Shown here one piece after another: positions 1 through 7,423 of a stretch of 14,970 bases of DNA. The stretch is from contig DASYAN010000454.1 of NCBI GenBank assembly GCA_036501345.1, forward strand, positions 1 through 14,970, read 5' to 3'. Both the position numbers and the translations under genes were made by a program. Positions within the stretch are counted from its first letter, which is position 1. Each line of letters starts with the position of its first letter. The stretch comes from DASYAN01 sp036501345 (lineage in GTDB: Bacteria; Chloroflexota; Ktedonobacteria; Ktedonobacterales; Ktedonobacteraceae). Below the pieces are notes generated by a model. It did no database searches. It saw nothing but the letters and a program-made list of their open reading frames with translations, and was not told where the DNA came from.

Positions 1-1
1 T

Positions 2-868
2 GTGCTGATTACTTCTCGCAAAGATGTAGATATGGTCACTCGCCATCTCTGGCAGACTACTGATGAGCTTATCCTGGCACCCATTGAGAGGGTAGAATTG
101 CAGGCACGCGTGGAGGTCCTTTTGCGTGCTCGGCGGCTCTCATTGGAACTCAAACTACGTAACGAAGACCTAGAGTCGTTCTTTCATGCCATGACGCACG
201 ACCTGCGGGCTCCATTACGTGCTATTGCGGGCTTTGCCGAGGCACTCTTTGAGGACGAGGCAGCCTCTCTCAGCGAGAAAAGCAAACACTACCTCGAAAC
301 TATTCAGACGGCAACTGAACAAATGCGAGAATTGATCGATGGGCTTATTGGCTTTTCCCGGCTTGGGCGCGACGAGCTTCAGCTTCAAGATGTGGATCTG
401 CAACTACTCGTCGAAAACTGCCTGCGTACCTTGCAGCAAGACATTCAAAGCAGGAATGCTCAGGTAATCATCGATCGAGGACTACCAGTAGTGCGGGCAA
501 ATCCTACCCTACTGAAAATCGCTCTTGTCAATCTTCTCTCTAACGCAGTCAAGTTCGTGGCTCCCGGCGTTCAACCCAGCCTAATGCTCTCTGTTCAAGC
601 CATCTCAGAGGTTTGTTGCCGTATCGACGTACAGGACAACGGTATTGGTATTGCCTCTGAGGACCAACTTCGTCTTTTTGCGCCTTTTGTTCAGTTGCAC
701 GGTATTGAAGAATATCCTGGTGTAGGTTTGGGGCTTGCTACCGTGCGTAAAGCTGTAGAGCTTATGGGTGGACGGGTGGGATTGGAATCTGCTCCTGGAG
801 AGGGAAGTACTTTCTGGATTGAACTGAATACAGTAGTTGAGGTGTGCCATGCGTTTTCTGGTCATTGA
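2..868 (+). CDS. Receiver-histidine kinase, 5'-truncated by the window edge
   Basis: Cytoplasmic two-component sensor kinase; the reading frame is open through the left edge, so the gene starts outside and the GTG at position 2 is probably not its start. Visible residues 1-45 read like the last strands and helix of a receiver domain (ITS, then LAPIERVELQARV), where the usual Lys of the KP motif is Ala, so this receiver may be degenerate. Residues 55-120 form the HisKA dimerisation domain with the H-box THDLRAP (phospho-acceptor His66). The HATPase domain follows: N-box NLLSNAVKF (177-185), G1 DNGIG (212-216) and G2 GVGLGLAT (240-247). No membrane segment is visible. Its last 20 bases overlap the next kinase gene, which implies translational coupling and joint signalling. 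The family call is secure; the input signal is unknown. Confidence 0.93.
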   Translation: MLITSRKDVDMVTRHLWQTTDELILAPIERVELQARVEVLLRARRLSLELKLRNEDLESFFHAMTHDLRAPLRAIAGFAEALFEDEAASLSEKSKHYLETIQTATEQMRELIDGLIGFSRLGRDELQLQDVDLQLLVENCLRTLQQDIQSRNAQVIIDRGLPVVRANPTLLKIALVNLLSNAVKFVAPGVQPSLMLSVQAISEVCCRIDVQDNGIGIASEDQLRLFAPFVQLHGIEEYPGVGLGLATVRKAVELMGGRVGLESAPGEGSTFWIELNTVVEVCHAFSGH

Positions 869-2408
869 TGATAGCCCCTATGACCGGGAGCTAATCATAC
901 GGAAATTGCAGGATGAATTTCGTGATGCTACATTTGTAGAGATAGGTCGGCAGGCCGACTTCGAAGAGGCAATGGCTCAAAATGACTTTGATGCTGTACT
1001 TGTAGATTATGGACTAAAGTGGACCAATGGCTTAGAAATTCTCAAGAAGCATCGAGCACGATTTCCGGATCTGCCCATCGTTATGGTCACCGATACGGGT
1101 AGTGAAGAGGTGGCTGCAGAAGGAATGAAGGCTGGCCTTAGCGACTATGTGCTGAAGAGGCATCTGCAGCGCCTTCCCTTTGCAGTGAAGGAAAGCTTGG
1201 AGAAGGCCAAGCTACTCAAAGAGCGAAAACTCCTCGAAGAACAGGTGCAACAGGCGCAGAAGGTGGAAAGTTTGGGTTTGCTGGTTGGCGGAGTCGCTCA
1301 TGATTTCAATAATATGCTGGCAGGTATTATCGGCTATGCTCAGCTCGGTTTATCGCGTGTGGAGAAGAGCGATCCACTTTATGAGCATCTCAATCATATT
1401 CATGAGATTGCCAAACGGGCCACGATAATGACGCGTCATCTCCTTGCGTTCTCGCGACGACAAGCACTTGAGCCCAGCGACGTAAATTTGAATACAGTGA
1501 TTTCTCACTTACTAGGCTTTCTTGGGAAGGTCCTGGTGAAAGGCATCATCGTTGATTTTATTGCTGATCCTGCGTTGGAGGCCGTCTATGTGGACACAAT
1601 CCAGATCGAGCAGGTAGTGATGAACCTATGCATCAATGCACGTGATGCGATGCCCAATGGAGGCAAAATTCTTATTAAGACGCAAAATGTGCTACTGAAT
1701 GAGGTAGATGCTAAAATATATCCAAATGCACAATCGGGATCGTATGTCCTGCTCACAATTGCCGATACAGGGGTTGGAATGGATAAACAAGTACAGGAAC
1801 GGATGTTTGAGCCATTCTTTACAACGAAAGAGTTGGGTAAAGGAACCGGATTAGGGCTGTCAGTGGTACATGGTGTTATTTCGCAACATAACGGATTCAT
1901 TGCCGTTGATAGTGAGATGGGCAAGGGCACCACATTCAATATCCACTTTCCAATAATAGACCGTATGGAAGCGAAAAAAGGCAAGGAAAACTCAAAAAGT
2001 CAAACAGAAGTAAAAAAAGAAATAAAAGAAGAGCTACAAAAAGGAACAGAAACGATATTGGTGGTAGAAGATGAACCTGATCTGCAGTGGCTGATAAAAG
2101 AGTATTTGCAAAATTATGGATATGATGTAATACTCGCGCAAGATGGTGAAGAGGGACTCAAACTATTTGAACAACACGCACCATCCATTGCTCTTGTGAT
2201 TGCTGATCTGATGATGCCAAAGATGAAGGGGAAGGAATTGTATGAACATATTTGTCGCCTGAATCCAACCGCGAGATTTCTGTTTATCAGTGGCTATCGA
2301 GCTGATCAGCTTGGTCAAAAATTTCTCAGGGAGAAGGAAGTTGAATTCTTGGAGAAACCCTTTGATCTAGACAATCTGGCTGCAACTGTGCGCAGGTTAT
2401 TGGTATGA
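849..2408 (+). CDS. Hybrid histidine kinase: receiver-HisKA-HATPase-receiver
   Basis: Soluble phosphorelay protein of 519 aa. The ATG at 849 is preferred over an in-frame TTG at 837 because GAGG (839-842) lies six bases before it and the protein then begins directly with the receiver strand MRFLVIDD. The N-terminal receiver has D7/D8 and phospho-acceptor D53. HisKA carries GGVAHDFNN with His151. HATPase shows the N-box NLCINARDA (259-267), G1 DTGVG (306-310), the F-box FEPFF and G2 GTGLGL (332-337). A Lys/Glu-rich linker (about 373-400) leads to a second receiver with E407/D408, phospho-acceptor D453 (IADLMMP) and K503 (EKP). No DNA-binding output is present, so phosphate probably passes to other partners or is used for feedback. 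It overlaps the upstream kinase gene by 20 bp and is very likely co-transcribed with it. The HDFNN-type H-box belongs to the NtrB-like HisKA subgroup. Confidence 0.95.
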   Translation: MRFLVIDDSPYDRELIIRKLQDEFRDATFVEIGRQADFEEAMAQNDFDAVLVDYGLKWTNGLEILKKHRARFPDLPIVMVTDTGSEEVAAEGMKAGLSDYVLKRHLQRLPFAVKESLEKAKLLKERKLLEEQVQQAQKVESLGLLVGGVAHDFNNMLAGIIGYAQLGLSRVEKSDPLYEHLNHIHEIAKRATIMTRHLLAFSRRQALEPSDVNLNTVISHLLGFLGKVLVKGIIVDFIADPALEAVYVDTIQIEQVVMNLCINARDAMPNGGKILIKTQNVLLNEVDAKIYPNAQSGSYVLLTIADTGVGMDKQVQERMFEPFFTTKELGKGTGLGLSVVHGVISQHNGFIAVDSEMGKGTTFNIHFPIIDRMEAKKGKENSKSQTEVKKEIKEELQKGTETILVVEDEPDLQWLIKEYLQNYGYDVILAQDGEEGLKLFEQHAPSIALVIADLMMPKMKGKELYEHICRLNPTARFLFISGYRADQLGQKFLREKEVEFLEKPFDLDNLAATVRRLLV

Positions 2409-2438
2409 GATTGTTTCTCCCAATTATTTTTGAGGGTA

Positions 2439-3515
2439 TCAGTTTATTGCTTTAGGAGCAGGTAGTAGCTGACTAGGCGAGCTTCCATTCACAATCTGAC
2501 CCACTGCCTGTTCTACTGCAAGTGTATCGAAGACATCTGCATGATTTTCGTAGTTGAGAAATCCAATAAAACAGTTTAGAAAGCCTGAAGTAAACATTCG
2601 GCTATAAATCTGAGATTTGTTTCCCTCGTCTTGTAGCCACTGAGTACTGCTAAAGTCTTGCATATTTGCCTTGAGCGTTTTATTGCACACGCTTGGTCTC
2701 CAGAGCAGGTCATTGGTGTTGCCAATAGTAAGAACAGCTATCTTTGCTCTCTTTGCATCATTGGCAACCTTCTGGTTTGACAGATAGCCACCATTGAGAA
2801 TAGCCTTGACGACGCTGGCTGTTGTCCCTCGGGCTGTACTAGAGGTAGCGGTTTGGAAAAGAGCTTGCATCTGATCTACCGCAACCGTATTCAATGCATC
2901 TAATCTTTCACAGGGAAGGCTTCGCAAGAAAATGAGCTTCTTATAGTCAGGATTATTTGTCACACCGCCCAATGGAGAATCTAAGGTGACAATTTCTTTG
3001 AGCATTGATCCATTGCGGGGAAGAGGTATGGCATTTCCAACATGTTCTAGTAATGATGCTAGATATCCAAAGGCTATAATGCCTCCCATACTATGTGCGA
3101 TGAGGTAGATATCTGTATTGGGATTGTCCTGTATAGCAGAGTGGATTTGCTGAGACAGTCCAATGACATGGGATGCTAAGGGGTAGTTATAGGTATCCTG
3201 GCAGGTGTAAGGCTTTGGCTGACTAGTATCAGTAGAGCTGAGAGAGGCATAACTGTATTCTAAGTAGCGGGCATTTGAAAATCCCTGACTTTGCAAATAT
3301 GTGCCAAGATGTCCGTTGTTAAAGAAGTTAGGATCACTCCCATTTCCACTCTGAGCTGCTGCTTGCTTTGGCGTCAAAGAACTATCTATCCCCTGCACAA
3401 ACACAAACAACTTGCCCCGAGAAGGAGTAAGGGCACTGGTTGGGGAAATGGCCAGGAAAAGTAGAGCGGAAGCCATTATAAGAGCAAGATAGCCCTTGGA
3501 TAAGAATCTTCGCAA
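2439..3515 (-). CDS. Secreted lipase-like alpha/beta hydrolase
   Basis: Probable exported esterase or lipase (358 aa). The start chosen is the TTG at 3515: GGAAGG sits five bases upstream, and the product then opens with a textbook signal peptide (MRRFLSKGY, hydrophobic LALIMASALLFLAI, then SPTSA with likely cleavage near residue 28). The upstream in-frame TTG at 3632 has no ribosome-binding site and would bury the signal. Mature features: strand and oxyanion region FVFVQGI (about 36-42), nucleophile elbow AHSMGG with Ser142, a plausible acid at Asp269 (NTNDLLW) and catalytic His325 in NHADVF. DSPLGG after the elbow and the overall order resemble PGAP1/LCAT-like and triacylglycerol lipase folds. 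Cysteines in the mature part could form disulfides. It converges on the kinase operon with only 30 bp between stops. The substrate cannot be deduced. Confidence 0.85.
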   Translation of the reverse strand: MRRFLSKGYLALIMASALLFLAISPTSALTPSRGKLFVFVQGIDSSLTPKQAAAQSGNGSDPNFFNNGHLGTYLQSQGFSNARYLEYSYASLSSTDTSQPKPYTCQDTYNYPLASHVIGLSQQIHSAIQDNPNTDIYLIAHSMGGIIAFGYLASLLEHVGNAIPLPRNGSMLKEIVTLDSPLGGVTNNPDYKKLIFLRSLPCERLDALNTVAVDQMQALFQTATSSTARGTTASVVKAILNGGYLSNQKVANDAKRAKIAVLTIGNTNDLLWRPSVCNKTLKANMQDFSSTQWLQDEGNKSQIYSRMFTSGFLNCFIGFLNYENHADVFDTLAVEQAVGQIVNGSSPSQLLPAPKAIN

Positions 3516-3623
3516 GGTTTCCTTCCTTCTTTCCTTAACTTTCTTGTGCCCACAGAAGTAGAAATATCGTCCACACGAGTGGTGCGTAGAGAGAGATTTA
3601 TCTGCTTTTGTAATTTCTACTAT

Positions 3624-3653
3624 AGCATACAATAGTTACTTAGTGTATTTCAA
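3624..3653 (-). promoter_or_regulatory. Possible promoter of the secreted hydrolase
   Basis: On the minus strand TTGAAA (3653-3648) is followed after 18 bases by TATGCT (3629-3624). This would give a leader of roughly 100 bases before the TTG start at 3515. The match is moderate and no other good pair was found nearby. Confidence 0.35.
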
Positions 3654-3796
3654 CTTGACAGTCTAGGAGTACCTTTGCTTATGGGCAGGAATGGCCTACC
3701 TTTCTAGGGTAGGGTAGGAAAGGTATCTGTACTGACTAATCATTAGAGTGTGTATGTTATTATGTATCTAGCAGTTTTCTCATCTTCAATCATTTA
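3633..3796. other. Intergenic spacer between hydrolase promoter and structured RNA
   Basis: AT-rich spacer with no ORF. It holds a hairpin, TACCTTTC (3697-3704) with GAAAGGTA (3718-3725), around a G-rich 13-base loop, and an odd palindrome CTAAT-C-ATTAG at 3736-3746. It also holds the left copy of a direct repeat (3717-3736) whose right copy covers the pepF ribosome-binding region. TTGACA at 3655-3660 on the plus strand could be a -35 box, but no convincing -10 follows. Confidence 0.5.
3717..3736 (+). repeat. Left copy of direct repeat flanking the RNA element
   Basis: GGAAAGGTA (3717-3725), then three extra bases, then GTACTGAC (3729-3736). The same two blocks are contiguous at 4172-4188. 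Weaker similarity continues past the block (ATCATTAG against ATTGTTAG). Confidence 0.7.
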
Positions 3797-4090
3797 GGTC
3801 AGGGACCCGGTCCCCTCAAAGGGATGGGCTTGCAGTGACCCACAAGGGTTGCGAAGAGCTTCATCTGACCAGACTCAGCTCGGAGGCTTGTTCTCCAAAG
3901 CTACGTTAGATGCGAAATTAGGTACCATAGGATGCGAGGCCAGTCCGATGCTCTACGGTTGCAGGTTAAACAGGATGACGAGGGTTAGTGCCAGTGCTTG
4001 CAACGTCAAACCGCTTCTAACATTGTCGAGGCCACCATTACCCGGGCAACCGGAGGGGTTTAGCCGTTCCGACACAAAATGGCTTCCCGT
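3797..4090 (+). ncRNA. Structured RNA, probable orphan HEARO / IscB omega-RNA
   Basis: No credible protein is encoded here, yet the plus strand folds into many mutually compatible helices. GGTCAG (3797-3802) pairs with CTGACC (3865-3870), enclosing a hairpin GCA..ACCC-ACAA-GGGT-TGC (3832-3852). AGCT-C-GGAG / CTCC-AA-AGCT forms 3877-3902. GTTAGA (3905-3910) pairs with TCTAAC (4016-4021). ACGGTTGCA (3955-3963) pairs with TGCAACGT (3999-4006) with one bulge. CCGG-GCAA-CCGG is a GNRA-capped hairpin (4042-4053). TGTCG (4024-4028) pairs with CGACA (4070-4074), which lies inside the loop of AGCC (4062-4065) / GGCT (4081-4084), giving a pseudoknot. The order of elements and segments such as GTTAGATGCG and AGCCGTTCCGACACAAAATG match my recollection of the HEARO class, the guide-scaffold RNA of IscB transposon nucleases. 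No iscB is adjacent, so it would be a stand-alone copy. Structure is seen; class assignment is from memory and unverified. Confidence 0.62.
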
Positions 4091-4160
4091 GGGGGGGGGG
4101 AATCCAGCCTGTGGGCTGCTTCCTTTCCTCCCACCTCCTAAACGGGGTGGGTCCCCAGAA
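4091..4160 (+). other. 3' tail of the RNA element: G10 tract and two terminal hairpins
   Basis: A run of ten G (4091-4100) is followed by the perfect hairpin CAGCC-TGTG-GGCTG (4105-4118), a pyrimidine tract and a second hairpin CCCACC (4130-4135) / GGTGGG (4146-4151). GGGTCCC at 4149-4155 can also pair with GGGACCC at 3802-3808, so the two ends of the 3797-4160 block are complementary. Subterminal hairpins at both ends are typical of IS200/IS605-type elements, which suggests a non-autonomous mobile element. The exact boundaries are not provable from this copy. Confidence 0.45.
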
Positions 4161-4171
4161 AGAATTTAGAT

Positions 4172-4188
4172 GGAAAGGTAGTACTGAC
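4172..4188 (+). repeat. Right copy of direct repeat, overlapping pepF ribosome-binding site
   Basis: GGAAAGGTA directly followed by GTACTGAC. The AAAGG inside it (4174-4178) is the probable Shine-Dalgarno of pepF, 11 bases before the TTG start at 4190. It therefore repeats the block at 3717-3736 on the far side of the structured RNA. Confidence 0.7.
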
Positions 4189-4189
4189 A

Positions 4190-5986
4190 TTGTTAGCTTT
4201 GAAGAAACGTGAAGATGTCCCAACAGAATACACATGGGATCTCTCAACCATATTTGCACGTGACGAGGATTGGGAACAAGCTTTCCAGTCTATTCAGAAT
4301 CGTCTTCCTGATCTCGAAACCCTGAAGGGAACTTTGGCACAAAGTGGGCAAGCATTACTCAAGGTTTTGCAGAAACGCGACGAAATAGCTGAAGCCCTTG
4401 AGAGTCTTTATAGCTATGCATCGATGCGTAAGGATGAGGACACTACCAATAGTACCTATCAGGGGATGGCAGATCGCGCTATGCAGCTTTTTGTCCATTT
4501 CTCCACGGTATCTTCCTATATAGATCCAGAAATCCTCGCTATACCTCAGACGACACTTGATCAGTTCATCCAGGAGACTCTCAGCTTAGCACTCTATAAA
4601 CAACAACTGGATGTGCTTAATCGCCAACGTCCTCATATCCGCTCGGTAGAGGTTGAAGCAGTTTTGGCAGCAGCAGGAGAAATTACTGGGACGCCAGATA
4701 ATATCTTCGATATGATTAGTAATGCTGATCTTAAACTGCCCACCATCAAAAATGAGCAGGGAGAAGCGGTTGAACTAACCCAGGGTAATTATCAGACATT
4801 TATTCGTAGTGCCGATCGTGGGGTTCGTAAAGAGGCCTTTGAGGCTTTGCATGGCACCTTCCTCAAACAACGTAACACGATTGCTGTGACACTGGCAGCA
4901 GAGATCAAAGCTAATACTTTCTACACCCGCCAGCGCAACTATGCAACCTGCCGAGAGCGTGCTCTAGACCACTACAACATTCCCGTTAGTGTCTACGATA
5001 ATCTCATCACAACAGTCAAGGAGCATACTCCTCTGCTTGATCGCTATATGAGGCTCCGTAAGCGCATACTCAAGCTTGACGAGTTGCGTATGTATGATCT
5101 CTATACACCGATTGTAAAAGAGACAACAGATGAAATAAGCTATGAAAAGGCGCGGGAAACTATTATTGCCGCCCTTTCACCACTTGGTGAAAACTACTGT
5201 AGGATCCTCAAAGAAGGGTTTACACAGCGTTGGATCGATGTCTACGAGACATCTGGCAAGCGGAGTGGAGCTTATAGCGGCGGGGCTTATGGAACTCATC
5301 CATTTATCCTCCTGAACTTTCAGGATAAGCGTGATAGCATGTACACACTGGCACATGAACTGGGACATTCGATGCATTCCTACTTCACTCGTAGCAACCA
5401 ACCCTATCAGTATGGTGATTACACCATTTTCGTTGCAGAGGTTGCTTCAACGCTCAATGAAGGTCTGCTCACCCAGCACTTACTGAAGAATACCGAAGAT
5501 CAAGCCATGCGTATCTCGCTGCTCAATCACTCGCTAGAAGGTCTTCGTGGAACTCTGTATCGCCAGACCATGTTCGCCGAGTTTGAACAGAAGATTCACA
5601 GTCATGCAGAACAGGGTGAACCATTAACTGCTGATACCCTCACAGCGATTTATACCGCATTGAACGAGCAGTATTATGGAGGGGAAGCTATTATTGATGA
5701 GTTGATTGGCATCGAATGGGCACGTATTCCCCATTTCTACTACAACTTCTATGTCTACCAGTATGCTACTGGTATCTCTGCGGCCTCGGCATTGGTACAG
5801 CAGATTCTGCACGAGGGACAGCCTGTGGTCGATCGCTACCTGAAGTTTCTCAGCTCAGGCTCTTCTGACTATAGTATCGAATTGCTGAAGAAAGCCGGGG
5901 TTGACATGACCACGCCTGAGCCTATACGCCAAGCCTTCCAACTTTTCGAGTCCTATCTTTTGCAAATGGAAGCGTTGCTGAGCTAA
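4190..5986 (+). CDS. pepF: Oligoendopeptidase F (M3B metallopeptidase)
   Basis: Cytosolic zinc peptidase that cleaves short oligopeptides; 598 aa, the normal length for the family. The TTG at 4190 is preferred because AAAGG (4174-4178) lies 11 bases upstream; the next TTG at 4199 is too far from it. The protein opens with REDVPTEYTWDLSTIF, a standard PepF N-terminus. The helical oligopeptidase F N-terminal domain (about 110-180) precedes the M3 catalytic domain. The active site LAHELGHSMHSYF has zinc ligands His389 and His393 with catalytic Glu390, and FVAEVASTLNE supplies Glu417 as third ligand. HFYYNFYVYQYATG (515-528) holds the conserved His/Tyr residues that bind substrate. It lies alone on its strand, directly after the structured RNA element, so its transcript may start within or upstream of that element. 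No signal peptide is present. Confidence 0.96.
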   Translation: MLALKKREDVPTEYTWDLSTIFARDEDWEQAFQSIQNRLPDLETLKGTLAQSGQALLKVLQKRDEIAEALESLYSYASMRKDEDTTNSTYQGMADRAMQLFVHFSTVSSYIDPEILAIPQTTLDQFIQETLSLALYKQQLDVLNRQRPHIRSVEVEAVLAAAGEITGTPDNIFDMISNADLKLPTIKNEQGEAVELTQGNYQTFIRSADRGVRKEAFEALHGTFLKQRNTIAVTLAAEIKANTFYTRQRNYATCRERALDHYNIPVSVYDNLITTVKEHTPLLDRYMRLRKRILKLDELRMYDLYTPIVKETTDEISYEKARETIIAALSPLGENYCRILKEGFTQRWIDVYETSGKRSGAYSGGAYGTHPFILLNFQDKRDSMYTLAHELGHSMHSYFTRSNQPYQYGDYTIFVAEVASTLNEGLLTQHLLKNTEDQAMRISLLNHSLEGLRGTLYRQTMFAEFEQKIHSHAEQGEPLTADTLTAIYTALNEQYYGGEAIIDELIGIEWARIPHFYYNFYVYQYATGISAASALVQQILHEGQPVVDRYLKFLSSGSSDYSIELLKKAGVDMTTPEPIRQAFQLFESYLLQMEALLS

Positions 5987-6025
5987 TTGCACGCAGCTGT
6001 GTGGTGTAGGTAATAAAGGACAAAA

Positions 6026-6056
6026 AGAGAAGGACTAGATGTTCTGGTCCTTCTCT
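6026..6056 (-). terminator. Strong hairpin terminator between convergent genes
   Basis: AGAGAAGGAC (6026-6035) pairs perfectly with GTCCTTCTCT (6047-6056). The stem extends through a T.G wobble and AGA/TCT to a three-base loop. Read on the minus strand it is followed by TTTTTG, a classic intrinsic terminator 19 bases after the stop of the coiled-coil gene. On the plus strand it could also stop pepF transcripts, but the T-tract there is poor. Confidence 0.85.
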
Positions 6057-6074
6057 TACACTGTAATTTTGTAT

Positions 6075-7052
6075 CTACTCCTGTTTAACCTTCTTTTTGT
6101 GTGGGGCACTTAAATATGTGTATCTTAACAAGCCTACAGGTGTTGCTAGAACGAGAGCTAGCACGATACACAGGAGGATAGGAGCCATGATGGAAAGTGA
6201 TATGGCAGCAGTTAGATGAACATGAAAGAGGGAGAGAAAGACGAACTGAAATATAACTAACGAAGTAACGAAGCCTAATGACGTCACTACAGAAACAATT
6301 TTCCAGCGAGCTTGCAAACGTGCCTGCAATGTTTTTTGCCGTAGTTCGGTTTGTTCCTGTACACTGTACTGCTGGGCGGATAGCTGTTGATGTTCAGCTT
6401 TCAGTTGCTGACGCTCGTTTTCTAGCAGTTGTGCTATACGGTAAACTTCCCGCTTGAGATAGAGAGCCTCAGCCAGGTATTTGTCCTCCTCCTGCCTGTA
6501 TTGTAGCTCAATTGTCTTCACGAGATGCTGAAATAAAACAGGAGCCTGCTCAGGTGCTTGGATAACTGTTTGTGTCGCTTCCATGATCTTCCTCTGTACC
6601 TCTTCTTCAACACATTCCTGAAAATTGTGGAAGAGTTCCTGGTAGCGGTCTTCTAGTTTTTCATAAGCATCATGCAGATAATTATGTTCTGCTATAACAT
6701 TGTGGAGATGTTGTTGCTGATATGCTATCTCCTGCTGGTATTTGTGATGGATGCTTGCAATCTCTCTGTCGAAGTCACCTTTTAAATTGTTGTATTCGGT
6801 AATAAGCAGTTGCATTTCGGCACGCTGCTGTTCTGGCAGAGGACGCAAATATTCATTCTCTTCACGAAACTGCCTTGCTTGCCACCAGGTAACTGTCGCA
6901 GAATTATCAAGCGTCAGTGATGGCAGGACATCTGTTTGCTTGTCTTGGAGCATATGTTCGTGTTGTCCATCCAAAATATTTCGATAGCCGAACATACGAG
7001 GGAGTTCTTCAAGGGCCTCAGTGGTCTGGGCGATCTCGTCGGGTAGTGGCAT
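6075..7052 (-). CDS. Coiled-coil protein with two C-terminal membrane helices
   Basis: Unrecognised 325-aa protein. The ATG at 7052 is chosen because AAGGAGG (7063-7057) lies four bases upstream; the longer frame to 7178 would begin at the -35 box of its own promoter. Residues 1-57 are mixed. Residues about 58-248 are highly charged and Gln/Glu-rich with heptad-like spacing (for example EEVQRKIMEATQ and RQQLKAEHQQLSAQQ), a long coiled coil. Two hydrophobic stretches follow (about 250-276 and 280-305), then a basic tail ending KKKVKQE. The likely topology is a helical hairpin in the membrane with both ends in the cytoplasm and the rod protruding there. Function is unknown; scaffold or membrane-shaping roles are only guesses. 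It is monocistronic, with its own promoter and terminator. Confidence 0.8.
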   Translation of the reverse strand: MPLPDEIAQTTEALEELPRMFGYRNILDGQHEHMLQDKQTDVLPSLTLDNSATVTWWQARQFREENEYLRPLPEQQRAEMQLLITEYNNLKGDFDREIASIHHKYQQEIAYQQQHLHNVIAEHNYLHDAYEKLEDRYQELFHNFQECVEEEVQRKIMEATQTVIQAPEQAPVLFQHLVKTIELQYRQEEDKYLAEALYLKREVYRIAQLLENERQQLKAEHQQLSAQQYSVQEQTELRQKTLQARLQARWKIVSVVTSLGFVTSLVIFQFVFLSLFHVHLTAAISLSIMAPILLCIVLALVLATPVGLLRYTYLSAPHKKKVKQE

Positions 7053-7149
7053 CCAGCCTCCTTGATGTTTTTTCGGGATAAGATACATGTGTTTCAAATA
7101 ATTATGGACAGCATAGCGATCTGCATACAAACTGTTCCATATAATAAGT

Positions 7150-7178
7150 ATTATGCATGAAAATATGCTGATATTCAA
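7150..7178 (-). promoter_or_regulatory. Promoter of the coiled-coil gene
   Basis: On the minus strand TTGAAT (7178-7173), a 17-base spacer, then CATAAT (7155-7150). Predicted transcription start is near 7143, giving a leader of about 90 bases before the ATG at 7052. The same TTGAAT -35 with a 17-base spacer occurs upstream of the four-cysteine gene at 14119. Confidence 0.6.
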
Positions 7179-7423
7179 GTCTTTTTGTGGCCAATTTGCG
7201 AGGTACTAAGTCTAAACGGGGTCCCATGCCGCAAACTTTTTCTGTGCATCTGGGCGAGGAATCGGGTGATGAGTGTATGCAGTGCTTGAAATTCGTGTTT
7301 TAAATGTGTTAAGAGATGGCAGGCTATGGTGTGAAACACGAGAGTACTGCTTCGTCTAGATACACAGGCGAAGTGAAAGCCGTGGTCTGATGCCCTAATA
7401 AACGCTCTTTTTTAGAAAATGCA
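7179..7423. other. Intergenic stretch with no supported gene
   Basis: About 245 bases between the promoter of the coiled-coil gene and the stop of the next hydrolase. On the minus strand one frame is open for about 78 codons (7411 to 7175) but has no start with a ribosome-binding site. A weak stem CTTCG / CGAAG lies near 7350-7373. I see no clear terminator for the hydrolase gene. Confidence 0.5.

Noticed and set aside
3697..3725. G-rich hairpin considered as a terminator or G-quadruplex
   Set aside because: No T-tract follows, and only two full GGG tracts plus a GG are present.
3849..4169. 106-codon plus-strand frame across the structured RNA
   Set aside because: It lies wholly within the folded element, has no ribosome-binding site and its composition is unlike a protein.
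4038..4259. 73-codon minus-strand frame
   Set aside because: It spans the RNA element and the start of pepF in antisense, without a start signal.
7175..7411. About 78 open minus-strand codons, considered as a transposase tail or lost gene
   Set aside because: No start codon with a ribosome-binding site, no family similarity I can name, and length within chance expectation.
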